NCBI GenBank assembly: GCA_018242525.1
Contig: JAFEBS010000017.1
Coordinates: 99,106-163,105, forward strand
DNA length: 64,000 nt
Direction: 5' to 3'
Source: Planctomycetota bacterium
GTDB lineage: Bacteria > Planctomycetota > Planctomycetia > Planctomycetales > Planctomycetaceae
Of this stretch, positions 53,357 to 62,331 are shown piece by piece. Below the pieces are notes generated by a model that saw nothing but the letters and a program-made list of their open reading frames with translations, was not told where the DNA came from and ran no database searches. Each line of letters begins with the position of its first letter. The stretch's first letter is position 1. The position numbers were made by a program, and so were the translations under genes.

Positions 53357-54238
53357 CTACTTCTCAGCCGGCACACGTGTCGCGACGAACCCAAACTTGC
53401 GACCGGTCATTGTGACGGTCCCGGCCATTTGTGACTTGTCCTTGGTCCACAAGTAGCCGTCCATGGCCAGCTGCGTGTTCGCCAGGAACACTTCCAGTTT
53501 GAGATTGTGCGGCACACTTCCGGTCTGACCGGTGACGTCATAGGAATTCTTGGATTCTTCGGACGTGAATGATCCGGTCGCCTTCCCGCCGTCGGTCACT
53601 TTCAGCTCCAGTTCCCCCAGCCAGCGTCCATCCGCGTTCAATTTCCAGGTTCCGGTGAAGTCTTCCCCCATGACCCCTTCATGATCGTTGGGATCCCGCG
53701 TCGCTGTCTTGTCGGCGGGCGGAAGCTGCGAACCGTTCAAGGTCACCAGTTTCGACTTGTCTCCGGCCACCAGATCACCATCCGCCGTAAAGACTATGTC
53801 GGCTCCCTGTCCCTCAGGAACGACCTGTCCGATGTCCAGATCGAAGCCGAAGCCGGGGAACAGCATCACGTCCTTGCCGATGGCCGAGGTCAGGTCCAAT
53901 CGATCACCCCGGTACGTGACGAACCGTTCAATCAGCAGGACCTTGGGCGGCTTTTCCGTTCCCTTCCCCTTTTTCAGGCCCCAGGCCACCAGCAGCTTTG
54001 CATAACCTCCCTCATCAGTCTTCGCGACCAGGCAGGGGGATCCAATAGTGGCCGCCAGTGGTTTCAGGCGGGCCGCGTCATTCATGGTCAACTGTTTGAG
54101 CACTTCACCCTCTTCGGCCAGTCGTTTGACCAGCATGGCACCGTGACGCTCAAACACGTCAGCCCCCTTCACGGTCGCCGTGGCGGTCGACAGCAGAACA
54201 GCGGACAGACACAGTTGGACGGACCAGGATCGAATCAT
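53357..54238 (-). CDS. Exported protein of unknown function
   Basis: 293 residues from the ATG at 54238. Signal peptide (SVQLCLSAVLLSTATATVKGA). The middle is a mixed beta region (LVAWGLKKGKGTEKPPKVLLIERFVTYRGDRLDLTSAIGKDVMLFPGFGFDLDIGQVVPEGQGADIVF), with a C-terminal beta-rich segment (FTGTWKLNADGRWLGELELKVTDGGKATGSFTSEESKNSYDVTG). It resembles small planctomycete secreted proteins that accompany DUF1549/DUF1553 genes; here it follows one by 113 bp on the same strand. No activity motif was recognised. Confidence 0.75.
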   Translation of the reverse strand: MIRSWSVQLCLSAVLLSTATATVKGADVFERHGAMLVKRLAEEGEVLKQLTMNDAARLKPLAATIGSPCLVAKTDEGGYAKLLVAWGLKKGKGTEKPPKVLLIERFVTYRGDRLDLTSAIGKDVMLFPGFGFDLDIGQVVPEGQGADIVFTADGDLVAGDKSKLVTLNGSQLPPADKTATRDPNDHEGVMGEDFTGTWKLNADGRWLGELELKVTDGGKATGSFTSEESKNSYDVTGQTGSVPHNLKLEVFLANTQLAMDGYLWTKDKSQMAGTVTMTGRKFGFVATRVPAEK

Positions 54239-54351
54239 CAAGAACCCCGCAGATCTGGGAAATGGTGGCCGGACGGTTTTCCCCATCGTAGTGGGATGAG
54301 CGGATGGATACAAAGTCGGCGGCCGGGTCGAACCGCAGGAACCACGTTCGG

Positions 54352-55980
54352 TCAGTGATTGACGCAGAACTCGGTGGAACTGATCAACGCCCAGATCGCC
54401 TGTTCGACGGCCTTGTCGCGTTGACCAGGGTGGGCGGCGAGGAATTCCGTGAGCGACTTCAATTCCTCGGAGGACGGAGACCGAGCCAGGACGGCAATAA
54501 ACAGGGTGTCCGTAAACTTCGCAGGATTCGCTTCCTGGAGCAGTTGGTCAGCCAGATTTCCGTCGCGAGGCTTGAACAATTCCAGAACTTTCCCATCGTT
54601 GGACAGGAACAATGCGGCTTTGACCGACGGCGCAAAATCGCCCTCGGGGTCACGCGGCGGATTGGCGAAGGCGGCCAGAAAGCCTTTGCGCAGACCCTCA
54701 AAGGCGGGATTCGGCTTGGTCTTTCCGTCGGCCTGAATCGTGGGTTGATACCTGGGCAGTTCGCCCGTCGCCTGCAGAATGCTCCAGAACATCTGCTCGG
54801 TGGAAAGCGGCTTTTCAATCGCAACCACATAGGACTCCGGTCGAGGCTCCTGCGCCAGCCCGGCTGGCAGTGTGCTGGAACGTTGATACGCGCGGGTCAG
54901 TGCCAGTTCCCGCAGCAGCCATCGGATGTCGAACTGGTGGGCCGTGAACTCAGTCGCCAACAACTCCAGAATCGCGGGATGCGACGCTGGATTGCCACTG
55001 TGTGTCAGATCCAGCGGATGGACCAGTCCCCGGCCGAGCATCTGGCACCAGAGCCGATTGACGATGTTGCGCACGAACTGCGGATTGGACGCGGTCGGTA
55101 ACTGTTCGGAGAGGATCGCCAGCGGGCTGAATTTGGGCTTGCCCGGAAAATTCAACTTGCGATCCGGTGCCACCGCGAATTCTTCGCCCTTGGCGAATGC
55201 CGGGACATCGACCTCAGTCCCGAACGGAAGTCGAGGCCCGGTGGTGCGAGGCTCCTTTAAAAAGACCGACATGAATTCGGTCTTCTTGTCGACGACCTTT
55301 TCAGCAATCGCCGGGAATTTCAAATCGGTCCGAATCGTGGCGTGTGACAGGAACGTATGCAGACCCTGAAAGTCGACCTGCTTGTAATCATCCACAAACA
55401 GGTGGTCGTGGCACTGCGCACATTGCAGATCGACCCCCATGAACAACCGCCCGACGTCTCGGGTCAGACCGGGCAGATCGACCGGTTGCTGGCCATAGTT
55501 TTCCAGCCGCTTGGTCAGGAAGTAGGCGGATCCCCGGGTTGATTCATCGTCTGGATTCGGATTCAGGATCTCACGAACCAGCTTGTCCCATGGCTTGTTG
55601 GCGGCAAACGACTGTTCGAGAAACTTGAGCCATTCCTCATGCTCCCCCGCCCGCTCCATGAGTTGGACATGCCACGCATCGCGCATGCGGCGTGCGTACT
55701 CGGGCGATGTCAGCAGCCGATCGATCAGTGCGCTTCGCTTGCCTGTTGCCGTGTCACTCAGGAATGAGTGTGCTTCTGCAGACGACGGAATTCGTCCGGC
55801 AAAATCGAGGTAAATCCGCCGCAGGAATTCGGAATCCTCCGCGAGCGGTGCCACGGGTATTCCCGCGGCAGCTTCGATGAACTGATCGATCTGGACATGA
55901 ACGGGCTCTTGAGCCCACACAACACCACCAGCGATCGCAGTCACCGCCAGTCCGACGCAAAGGAAACGGCCCATCCGCAT
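54352..55980 (-). CDS. DUF1549/DUF1553 exported protein without haem domain
   Basis: 542 residues. Signal peptide (FLCVGLAVTAIAGGVVWA), DUF1549 (FLRRIYLDFAGRIPSSAEAHSFL; RLFMGVDLQCAQCHDHLFVDDYKQVDFQGLHTFL) and DUF1553 (NPQFVRNIVNRLWCQMLGRGLVHPLDLTHSGNPASHPAILELLATEF; DIRWLLRELALTRAYQRSS). No PSCyt1 haem domain is present, unlike the 883-residue protein at 26359. No DUF1501 gene is adjacent. It is followed by an exported protein gene and preceded by a PDZ protein gene. Confidence 0.9.
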   Translation of the reverse strand: MRMGRFLCVGLAVTAIAGGVVWAQEPVHVQIDQFIEAAAGIPVAPLAEDSEFLRRIYLDFAGRIPSSAEAHSFLSDTATGKRSALIDRLLTSPEYARRMRDAWHVQLMERAGEHEEWLKFLEQSFAANKPWDKLVREILNPNPDDESTRGSAYFLTKRLENYGQQPVDLPGLTRDVGRLFMGVDLQCAQCHDHLFVDDYKQVDFQGLHTFLSHATIRTDLKFPAIAEKVVDKKTEFMSVFLKEPRTTGPRLPFGTEVDVPAFAKGEEFAVAPDRKLNFPGKPKFSPLAILSEQLPTASNPQFVRNIVNRLWCQMLGRGLVHPLDLTHSGNPASHPAILELLATEFTAHQFDIRWLLRELALTRAYQRSSTLPAGLAQEPRPESYVVAIEKPLSTEQMFWSILQATGELPRYQPTIQADGKTKPNPAFEGLRKGFLAAFANPPRDPEGDFAPSVKAALFLSNDGKVLELFKPRDGNLADQLLQEANPAKFTDTLFIAVLARSPSSEELKSLTEFLAAHPGQRDKAVEQAIWALISSTEFCVNH

Positions 55981-56026
55981 GAAAGTACCTCGCCTTGTCG
56001 ATCAACTTCAGCCGTCACTCGGAGAA

Positions 56027-57058
56027 TCAGTTCCTGCGCATCGCTTCGACCTGCTCGGTCAGTTCGTGCAGTTGATGTTGCAGCCGCTGTACTTCCTTTT
56101 GAAGACGACGATTGTCCTCCTGAGAATCGGGATCTCGTTGCGGAAGTTTTCCGGGTCGCCAATCTGGCGGGTAAGCGCCCATCCCACCACCTGGATTCAA
56201 CGGCGCTGGATAGTCCGGACCTTGACTTGGAGACGCTCCCTGAGGAATGGATGCTCCAGGCATCATCGGCGGCTGCGCGTGGCCAGGCAACAACCGGGAA
56301 ACATGCCCCCGGATCGGCTCCGGTAACTTGTTGAGTTCATGTTCATTCACGGACCAGGTCTGCACGCCCTGTCGGACCTTAATCCGGGTGGGGTGGTTTC
56401 CCTTCTTTTTGATCGTGATTTCCATGTCGTCCGGGATTGAAGCGCCCCCGGCGTGCATCACCTGCCAGCCACTCGCAGGCAGCGTTTTTCCGGCTTCAGC
56501 CTGCTTGCGAACCTGCTCATTGAGTTGACGGAGTACCATTTGAAGCCGCTCCTCGTGTTTTGGGTCAGCTTTGCCTTCGTCGTGTTTCTCCTCGATCATG
56601 TAGATCTGGCCTCCGGGAGACCGTTCCGGTTTGACGTCAACGACGATCTCTTTGCCGTCGCGTTGGAGCTTCAATGAAATTGGCTTTCCACCCGAGGCAT
56701 GGACCAGCTTCCGCAGATCCGCGACGTCCTTCAGGCCTGTCTTTCCACTCGCCAACAGAACATCGTGTGGCTTGATGCCAGCTTTCTCAGCGGGACTGCC
56801 CGGCAGGACCTGTTGCACTTCCAGGGCGCCATCTTCCTGTTCGAGGGACAGTCCCAGCCACAGGTTCGAGTCCTCGCCCAGTTGAATGACCAACCCGCCA
56901 TCTGTCCCGGCCTGTTCGCCACGAATCTGAACCTGAATTCGGTCCCCGTCGCGTCTTTCAGCACGCTCCCGTGGGTCGTCCGACAGGGCAACGCTGGCGA
57001 ATCCACTGCCCACCACAAATATGGTCAAAGTCTGCAGCATCAATTGACGAGGCATCAT
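56027..57058 (-). CDS. PDZ-domain exported protein
   Basis: 343 residues from the ATG at 57058 (second ATG at 57055). Signal-like N-terminus (LTIFVVGSGFASVALS), a PDZ domain (~65-145: LWLGLSLEQEDGALEVQQVLPGSPAEKAGIKPHDVLLASGKTGLKDVADLRKLVHASGGKPISLKLQRDGKEIVVDV), a Pro/Gly-rich linker and a C-terminal coiled coil (EDNRRLQKEVQRLQHQLHELTEQVEAM). No protease domain is attached. The PDZ likely binds C-terminal tails of other exported proteins. The gene lies 46 bp upstream of the DUF1549/DUF1553 gene, so co-expression is likely. Confidence 0.88.
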   Translation of the reverse strand: MMPRQLMLQTLTIFVVGSGFASVALSDDPRERAERRDGDRIQVQIRGEQAGTDGGLVIQLGEDSNLWLGLSLEQEDGALEVQQVLPGSPAEKAGIKPHDVLLASGKTGLKDVADLRKLVHASGGKPISLKLQRDGKEIVVDVKPERSPGGQIYMIEEKHDEGKADPKHEERLQMVLRQLNEQVRKQAEAGKTLPASGWQVMHAGGASIPDDMEITIKKKGNHPTRIKVRQGVQTWSVNEHELNKLPEPIRGHVSRLLPGHAQPPMMPGASIPQGASPSQGPDYPAPLNPGGGMGAYPPDWRPGKLPQRDPDSQEDNRRLQKEVQRLQHQLHELTEQVEAMRRN

Positions 57059-57218
57059 GGATTCCCAGGACAAGTGTTCAGACTCGATCGCAAACCGACA
57101 TTCGCCGCGAAGCATCCGGCAATCTAGCTGTGTCAGATCCGGTGTTCAAGACAAATCCATCCGCGGTCAACGCCGCGTGGCAAGCGCGAGGGGTTCAGCG
57201 CACTTTCCATCCGCACTG

Positions 57219-58763
57219 TCAGACATCAAACCGAATCCCCTGCGCCAACGGCAGGTCTGTGGAATAATTGATCGTGTTGGTCGCACGGCGCATGTAGGCT
57301 TTCCAACTGTCGGAACCCGATTCACGACCACCGCCGGTCGCCTTCTCGCCCCCAAACGCGCCGCCGATCTCGGCACCGCTGGGACCGACGTTGACATTCA
57401 CAATCCCACAATCGGATCCCGCTGCCGAACAGAAGTACTCGGCCTCGCGCATGTCGCTGGTCATGATCGACGACGCGAGTCCCTGCGGGACGTTGTTATG
57501 CAGGGCAATGGCGTCCTCGAGAGTCTTGTATTTCAGGACGTACAAAATCGGGGCAAACGTTTCTTCCTGAACGATCCCGTTGCCAGACGGCATTTCCACC
57601 AGGGCTGGCCGGACGTAGACCCCGCCTGCCGGAACCCCTGCGGTCAGTCGTTCGCCGCCGTGGACCACTCCTCCTTCCGACCGGGCTCGCGTCAATGCCT
57701 CCAGCATTTGTGAGCCGGCATGCTCATCAATCAAGGGGCCAATCAGTGTTTCTGCCGCGAAGGGATTGCCGATCGGCAATCGCTGGTAGACCGAGGCCAA
57801 TTGGCGAACCAGTTTTTCGGCCAGACTTTCGTGAACGATCAGCCGTCGCAGTGAGGTGCAGCGCTGGCCGCAGGTGCCGACCGCCGAAAACACGATGGCC
57901 CGCGACACCAGACTCATGTCCGCCGACGGCGCGACGATCATTCCGTTGTTTCCGCCCAGTTCCAGCAGTGATCGTCCCAGTCGTGTGGCGACTCGTTCGG
58001 CGACCGCGCGCCCCATCCGTGTGGACCCTGTGGCGGAGATCAACGGCAGTTCTGGAGCATCCGACAGTGATTCCCCCACATCACGATGACTGACGATGAC
58101 CGAAGAAACGGCCGGCGGGACGTTGGGCATTTCGCGCAAGACCGAGGCGACGATTGCCTGACAGGCAATCGCACAAAGCGGCGTCTTCTCCGACGGTTTC
58201 CACACCACGGGGTCGCCACAGACCCAGGCCAGCGCAGCGTTCCAGGCCCAGACGGCCATGGGGAAATTGAACGCGGAAATCACGCCGATCGGGCCGAGTG
58301 GATGCCATTGTTCGGACAGACGGTGCTGCGGCCGCTCACTCGCGATCGTCAATCCATGCAGTTGGCGACTGAGTCCCACCGCGAAGTCGCAGATGTCAAT
58401 CACTTCCTGAACTTCACCCAGTGACTCTTGAGTGATCTTGCCCGCTTCCCAGGTGATGATGCTGGCCAACTCGGACTTGAACTCGCGGAAGCGGTTCCCG
58501 ACCCGCCGCACGAACTCTCCCCGTTGTGGTCCCGGGACCGTGCGCCAGTTCCGAAAGGCATCGCTGGCCGCCTGCAGAACAGGCGGCACATCAGCCGCTG
58601 TGGCGGCCGTCAACGTGAGCAACGTGGTACCATCGATCGGCGATCGACTGCAAAACGAATCGCCAGCTCCTGACGAGGCCGTGGTCCCGATCCAGACCGC
58701 CTGAGGTGTCTGGGTGACTCCGAGTTGACGCAGGATGTCTATGGGAGAGTTCATGAGGTTCAT
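57219..58763 (-). CDS. ALDH7-like piperideine-6-carboxylate / aminoadipate-semialdehyde dehydrogenase
   Basis: 514 residues of the aldehyde dehydrogenase superfamily: E268 in LELGGNNGMIV and the nucleophile C302 in GTCGQRCTS, plus FNFPMAVWAWNAALAWVCGDPVVWKPSEKTP for NAD+ binding. The sequence GTCGQRCTSLRRLIVHE and the C-terminal GGAFGGEKATGGGRESGSDSWKAYMRR are typical of the ALDH7 group (antiquitin, AmaB), which oxidise alpha-aminoadipate semialdehyde. It overlaps the preceding dehydrogenase gene by four bases (ATGA). The context supports lysine catabolism to 2-aminoadipate. Confidence 0.92.
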   Translation of the reverse strand: MNLMNSPIDILRQLGVTQTPQAVWIGTTASSGAGDSFCSRSPIDGTTLLTLTAATAADVPPVLQAASDAFRNWRTVPGPQRGEFVRRVGNRFREFKSELASIITWEAGKITQESLGEVQEVIDICDFAVGLSRQLHGLTIASERPQHRLSEQWHPLGPIGVISAFNFPMAVWAWNAALAWVCGDPVVWKPSEKTPLCAIACQAIVASVLREMPNVPPAVSSVIVSHRDVGESLSDAPELPLISATGSTRMGRAVAERVATRLGRSLLELGGNNGMIVAPSADMSLVSRAIVFSAVGTCGQRCTSLRRLIVHESLAEKLVRQLASVYQRLPIGNPFAAETLIGPLIDEHAGSQMLEALTRARSEGGVVHGGERLTAGVPAGGVYVRPALVEMPSGNGIVQEETFAPILYVLKYKTLEDAIALHNNVPQGLASSIMTSDMREAEYFCSAAGSDCGIVNVNVGPSGAEIGGAFGGEKATGGGRESGSDSWKAYMRRATNTINYSTDLPLAQGIRFDV

Positions 58764-59863
58764 CTTCTATTCTTGACGCCGGTACCGACGTAATTCTTGC
58801 CGAACCGATTGGCCAGGAACGTCGGGAAGACCACCTGCTCCTGGCGCACGAAGCCCGTATCGGGAAGCTGGCCGTGCACGTGCATATCCAGTGCGGCACA
58901 GATTCCCGCCGCCGTCGTGATCTGGATGGCACTCCAGACTTCGTCACCATGTTCCTGGTGGTACACCTTTCGCGCATCCCACAATTGGACTCGCTGCCCG
59001 TCCCGCATTCCTGTGGCTGTACAAAAAATGATGACCACGTCCTGCAAGGTGCGTGGCAGGGCGTTTTCGAGAATCTCTTTCAGCAGTTCGCGGCGGTCCC
59101 GCAACCGCAGTTCGTCCAGCAGGAACAGCATCCGATCCCGATGACCCAAGTATCGGACCGTCTTGTAGTTCAATTCACGCACCTGACCCTGGTAGGTCTC
59201 ACACAGGGTTCCCAACCCCCCTGACGTGGAAAATGCTTCGTATTCGACGCCATCGATGGACAGGTGTTCCAGACCTTCCATTGGCCAGACATCCTGCCGT
59301 TGCCCCTGGTGGATGACGTCGCACGGATTGCAGTATTCATTGATCAGCCCGTCCGTCGACCAGGTCAGGTTGTACTTCAGCGAATTCGTCGGAAACTCGG
59401 GCAAGGCACCGACCCGCAACATCAGCGAGTCGACTGTCTCAAATCGTTGAGCCAGGTGATTGGCGACGATGCCGACGAAACCCGGTGCCAGGCCGCATTG
59501 TGGCATGAAAACCTGCCCCGGTCTGGCCTGTACTGCCAACGTTCGGACAGCCGCCGTTGTTTCGACGTCTTCTGTCAGGTCGAAGTAACTGATTCCTGCC
59601 GCCAGAGCGGCTTTGGCCACCGATGGGTTCAATCGAAACGTCAAAGCCGAAAGCACCGCCTGCATCCCGTTCATCGCGGTGGCCAGCTGTTCCGGGCTGG
59701 CAGCGTCCACGATCATGGTTTCCACGCCGAGTTTCTTCTGCAGCCGATCCAGGGCCTCGGCATCGGTATCGCCGACCCGGACCCGGTAATCGCCGGACTG
59801 CGTCAGCATCATGGCAATCATTCTGCCGATCGTCCCGGCCCCCAACAGCAGCACGTTTGTCAT
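58760..59863 (-). CDS. Lysine 6-dehydrogenase-like protein (saccharopine dehydrogenase family)
   Basis: 367 residues. Rossmann N-terminus VLLLGAGTIGRMIAMML (G8-A-G-x-I-G13). The pattern continues as in the short saccharopine dehydrogenase-like proteins, among them L-lysine 6-dehydrogenase: MPQCGLAPGFVGIVANHL, LKYNLTWSTDGLINEYCNPC, YEAFSTSGGLGTLCETYQGQVRELNYKTVRYLGHRDRM. The length fits LysDH (~370-385 residues). Ribosome-binding AAAGGA lies just upstream. Operon with the ALDH7-like gene suggests lysine to piperideine-6-carboxylate to 2-aminoadipate; saccharopine cleavage is the alternative. Confidence 0.88.
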   Translation of the reverse strand: MTNVLLLGAGTIGRMIAMMLTQSGDYRVRVGDTDAEALDRLQKKLGVETMIVDAASPEQLATAMNGMQAVLSALTFRLNPSVAKAALAAGISYFDLTEDVETTAAVRTLAVQARPGQVFMPQCGLAPGFVGIVANHLAQRFETVDSLMLRVGALPEFPTNSLKYNLTWSTDGLINEYCNPCDVIHQGQRQDVWPMEGLEHLSIDGVEYEAFSTSGGLGTLCETYQGQVRELNYKTVRYLGHRDRMLFLLDELRLRDRRELLKEILENALPRTLQDVVIIFCTATGMRDGQRVQLWDARKVYHQEHGDEVWSAIQITTAAGICAALDMHVHGQLPDTGFVRQEQVVFPTFLANRFGKNYVGTGVKNRR

Positions 59864-60023
59864 GTTGTCCTTTCAAGAAATCCCTGGGGCAAGCGGAACT
59901 GCGTCAGCGAACGAGGAATTCCCAGCCGACTCGACTGTAACAGTTGCAACGATTCTGGCGAAGTTTCCTATCGTAACGGGGATTGATGGTCGATGAATAT
60001 CCTGATCCTCCATTTGCAGACTT

Positions 60024-60041
60024 CCTGCCGAAATTGGCAGG
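60024..60041. promoter_or_regulatory. 6-bp inverted repeat in the leader of the Tyr-rich gene
   Basis: CCTGCC-N6-GGCAGG lies 77 bp upstream of the start codon at 60118. It may be an operator or a leader hairpin. Evidence is the dyad alone. Confidence 0.3.
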
Positions 60042-60117
60042 CACGTCGGGTGCGGGACGAATCAACAATTTCACGCGGATTGACCGTTTCCGTTGGCAGT
60101 TTTCAAGAGAGGTGACC

Positions 60118-60405
60118 ATGCGTCGAGCAATGTTGGCGATGCTGCTGGTGGGTGCGGCGATTCTGGCGGGAGGACAATCGGCACAGGCTGCCGGTGAAGG
60201 TCAGCCCTCAGACTGGGGTCGGTTTAACTACTACCCCTACGTCTACTACCCGCACAATTACCAGGCCCCCCGGGAATACAACAGCCTGTACAACCGGTAT
60301 CCGCAGGAACGGCAAATCCCGGTCTACAACAAGAGCTGGTACAACTTCTATCCCAACAAGAAGCACTACCACATGGGCCACCACTTTATCCTGGACGTTT
60401 TCTAA
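60118..60405 (+). CDS. Small Tyr-rich exported protein
   Basis: 95 residues from the ATG at 60118, with GAGG seven bases upstream; the longer frame to 59983 is unlikely. Signal peptide (AMLAMLLVGAAILAGGQSAQA), then a short Tyr/Pro/His/Asn-rich domain (WGRFNYYPYVYYPHNYQAPREYNSLY, RQIPVYNKSWYNFYP, HMGHHFILDVF). About a fifth of the mature residues are Tyr. From memory it resembles a small family conserved in planctomycetes; function unknown to me. A terminator hairpin follows the stop codon. Confidence 0.8.
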   Translation: MRRAMLAMLLVGAAILAGGQSAQAAGEGQPSDWGRFNYYPYVYYPHNYQAPREYNSLYNRYPQERQIPVYNKSWYNFYPNKKHYHMGHHFILDVF

Positions 60406-60435
60406 ACGACGGATTTCAGAGAAAAGAGACGAGTT

Positions 60436-60480
60436 CAGCCCGATGACCCACCCGGTCGTTGGGCTGCCGTCGTTCTTTGT
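60436..60480 (+). terminator. Intrinsic terminator downstream of Tyr-rich gene
   Basis: Arms CAGCCCGATGACC (60436-60448) and GGTCGTTGGGCTG (60454-60466) form a 13-bp stem with two G-U pairs and a five-base loop, followed by a T-rich stretch (60471-60480). It stands 30 bp after the gene and immediately before the stop of the convergent glutaminase gene. Confidence 0.6.
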
Positions 60481-60481
60481 C

Positions 60482-61510
60482 TCACCGCGACCGCTGAGGG
60501 AGCAATTGTTCGTCCAGGGACTGATGATTACGGTCCAGCTCAAACGCGTGCAGGCCGAACATGTGTGACAGCTCGGAACAGACTTTCACCCCGCGAACGC
60601 TGTTTCCCTTCAGATCCAGGCAGGGGGAAAACACGCCGATCCCCAGTTTTCCGGGGACAACCGCCACGATTCCGCCTCCGACTCCACTCTTCGCCGGGAT
60701 GCCAACCCGAAACGCCCATTCGCCGGCGTAATCGTACATGCCACACGACAACATGACGCTGAGCAGATACTTCACGTACTGGGCGTCAATGGCCCGGACG
60801 CCCGTCACCGGATTGATGCCACCGTTGGCCAGCGTGGCTCCGATCATCGCCAGATCGCGGCAGGTGACCAGGATGGAACACTGCTGAAAATACAATTCCA
60901 GCGACTCTTCAAAGTTCTCACCCACCATTCCAAAGTTGCGCATCAGATGGCCGATCGCCCGGTTGCGATGTCCGGTGACTCGTTCCGACATGAAGACCTT
61001 GGTGTCGACAAACACCTCGTGGCCGACATATCGGGCAAACATGTCCAGCATCCGTCCCACTCGTTCGGGATAGTCGGCTCCCTTGACCAGATCGGCCGTG
61101 GCGATGGCACCGGCGTTGACCATGGGATTGAAGGGGCGATTCGACACTTCGTCCAAAACGATGGCATTGAAGGCTTCGCCAGTCGGTTCCACGCCGACCT
61201 TGTTCATGACCCCTTCCAAACCGTGATCTTCCAGGGCCAGTCCGAACACGAACGGCTTCGAGGCCGATTGAATGCTGAATTTGACGCTGGCATCGCCGAC
61301 GTCAAACGCCTGCCCCTGGGCAGTGACCATGCTGATCCCAAACCAGTCGGGATTCGCCTTGGCCAGTTCGGGAATATAGTCTGCAACCTTGCCGTCGCGA
61401 ACATCGCGAAACTGTTCGTACAGGCGGTTCAGCGTCCCGCGCAGCGGTGCTGCAGCGGAACGCATCCGGCCGACCAGCAGATCCAGTTCATCTTTCTTTT
61501 CTTCCGACAT
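60482..61510 (-). CDS. glsA: Glutaminase (GlsA-type)
   Basis: 342 residues from the ATG at 61510, with a GAGGG sequence ~12 bases upstream; the longer frame overlaps the MinD-like gene. Serine beta-lactamase-like glutaminase motifs: FSIQSASKPFVFGLAL (S82-A-S-K85), MVNAGAIATADLV, SCGMYDYAGEWAFRVGIPAKSGVGGGIVAVVPGKLGIGVFSPCLD. It converts L-glutamine to glutamate and ammonia. It is the third gene after the FHA and MinD-like genes; such company is odd for a plain metabolic enzyme. Confidence 0.95.
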   Translation of the reverse strand: MSEEKKDELDLLVGRMRSAAAPLRGTLNRLYEQFRDVRDGKVADYIPELAKANPDWFGISMVTAQGQAFDVGDASVKFSIQSASKPFVFGLALEDHGLEGVMNKVGVEPTGEAFNAIVLDEVSNRPFNPMVNAGAIATADLVKGADYPERVGRMLDMFARYVGHEVFVDTKVFMSERVTGHRNRAIGHLMRNFGMVGENFEESLELYFQQCSILVTCRDLAMIGATLANGGINPVTGVRAIDAQYVKYLLSVMLSCGMYDYAGEWAFRVGIPAKSGVGGGIVAVVPGKLGIGVFSPCLDLKGNSVRGVKVCSELSHMFGLHAFELDRNHQSLDEQLLPQRSR

Positions 61511-61545
61511 GACGACACCCTCAATCCACATTTCCCTAATCCGAA

Positions 61546-62316
61546 TCAGTTCATGATCTGGTCCGCGATCCGCACCAGTTCGCGGGTCAAGGGGTGATCG
61601 GGATGCGAATTGGAAAACACTCCGCTGCTGGCCAGTTCGGCCATTTCGTTGCACAACGGAAGCATGCCAATCACCGGGGCTTGATAGCCGGATTCCACCT
61701 GCTCGCGGAGCAGTTCGCGATCCATCGACGGGGGGATTTTGTTGACGATCACCTGGATTCGTTCCACGTCCAGGCGTCGTGCCAATTCCAGGGTGACGGC
61801 CGTTCCCTGAAAGTCCTGGCTGTCTGGTCGCAGGATCAGGACGAACGAATTGGCGATGGCAATCGACAACAGAGTTTCCTCGTTGACACCCGGGTGAGTG
61901 TCGATCATCAGATAATCCAGTTTCAGGTCGTGCAGCAGATCCTGAAATCCATCATTCAGTCGTGCGACGTCGTAGCCCTCGCGCAACACCTTGGCGATTT
62001 CACCAACCTCGATACTGCTGGGAATCAGAAAAATGCGCGGACGTTCGTCGTCTGGCCCCACCCGTCCGATGGCCGATTCGGTGACGTCATACGCGGCCTG
62101 TTTGATCGAGCATTTCCCATGCAGATAATCGTTCAGAGTATGGTGAAACGACTCCGGCTTGCGACCAAAGATCACGTGAATTCCGGGCGAATGAATATCG
62201 GTATCAATGATTCCCACGCGGTTCCCGGCCCGCGCGATCAGCACCGACAGGTTCGCGGTGGTGTTCGATTTCCCCGTTCCACCGCGGAACGAGTGAATGG
62301 CAACAATCTTCGACAC
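61546..62316 (-). CDS. MinD/ParA-like ATPase
   Basis: 256 residues. P-loop R11-G-G-T-G-K16-S17-N, where the deviant Walker A signature Lys is replaced by Arg. GIIDTDIHSPG is the A' motif; LDYLMIDTHPGVNEETLL the Walker B region; VIVNKIPPSM the late nucleotide-binding segment. No membrane-targeting helix was noticed at the C-terminus. Between the FHA and glutaminase genes with gaps of 15 and 35 bp. ParA-like ATPases position proteins or regulate partners; here control of the glutaminase or FHA partner is an inference. Confidence 0.9.
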   Translation of the reverse strand: MSKIVAIHSFRGGTGKSNTTANLSVLIARAGNRVGIIDTDIHSPGIHVIFGRKPESFHHTLNDYLHGKCSIKQAAYDVTESAIGRVGPDDERPRIFLIPSSIEVGEIAKVLREGYDVARLNDGFQDLLHDLKLDYLMIDTHPGVNEETLLSIAIANSFVLILRPDSQDFQGTAVTLELARRLDVERIQVIVNKIPPSMDRELLREQVESGYQAPVIGMLPLCNEMAELASSGVFSNSHPDHPLTRELVRIADQIMN

Positions 62317-62331
62317 AGATGTCTCTCCGTT

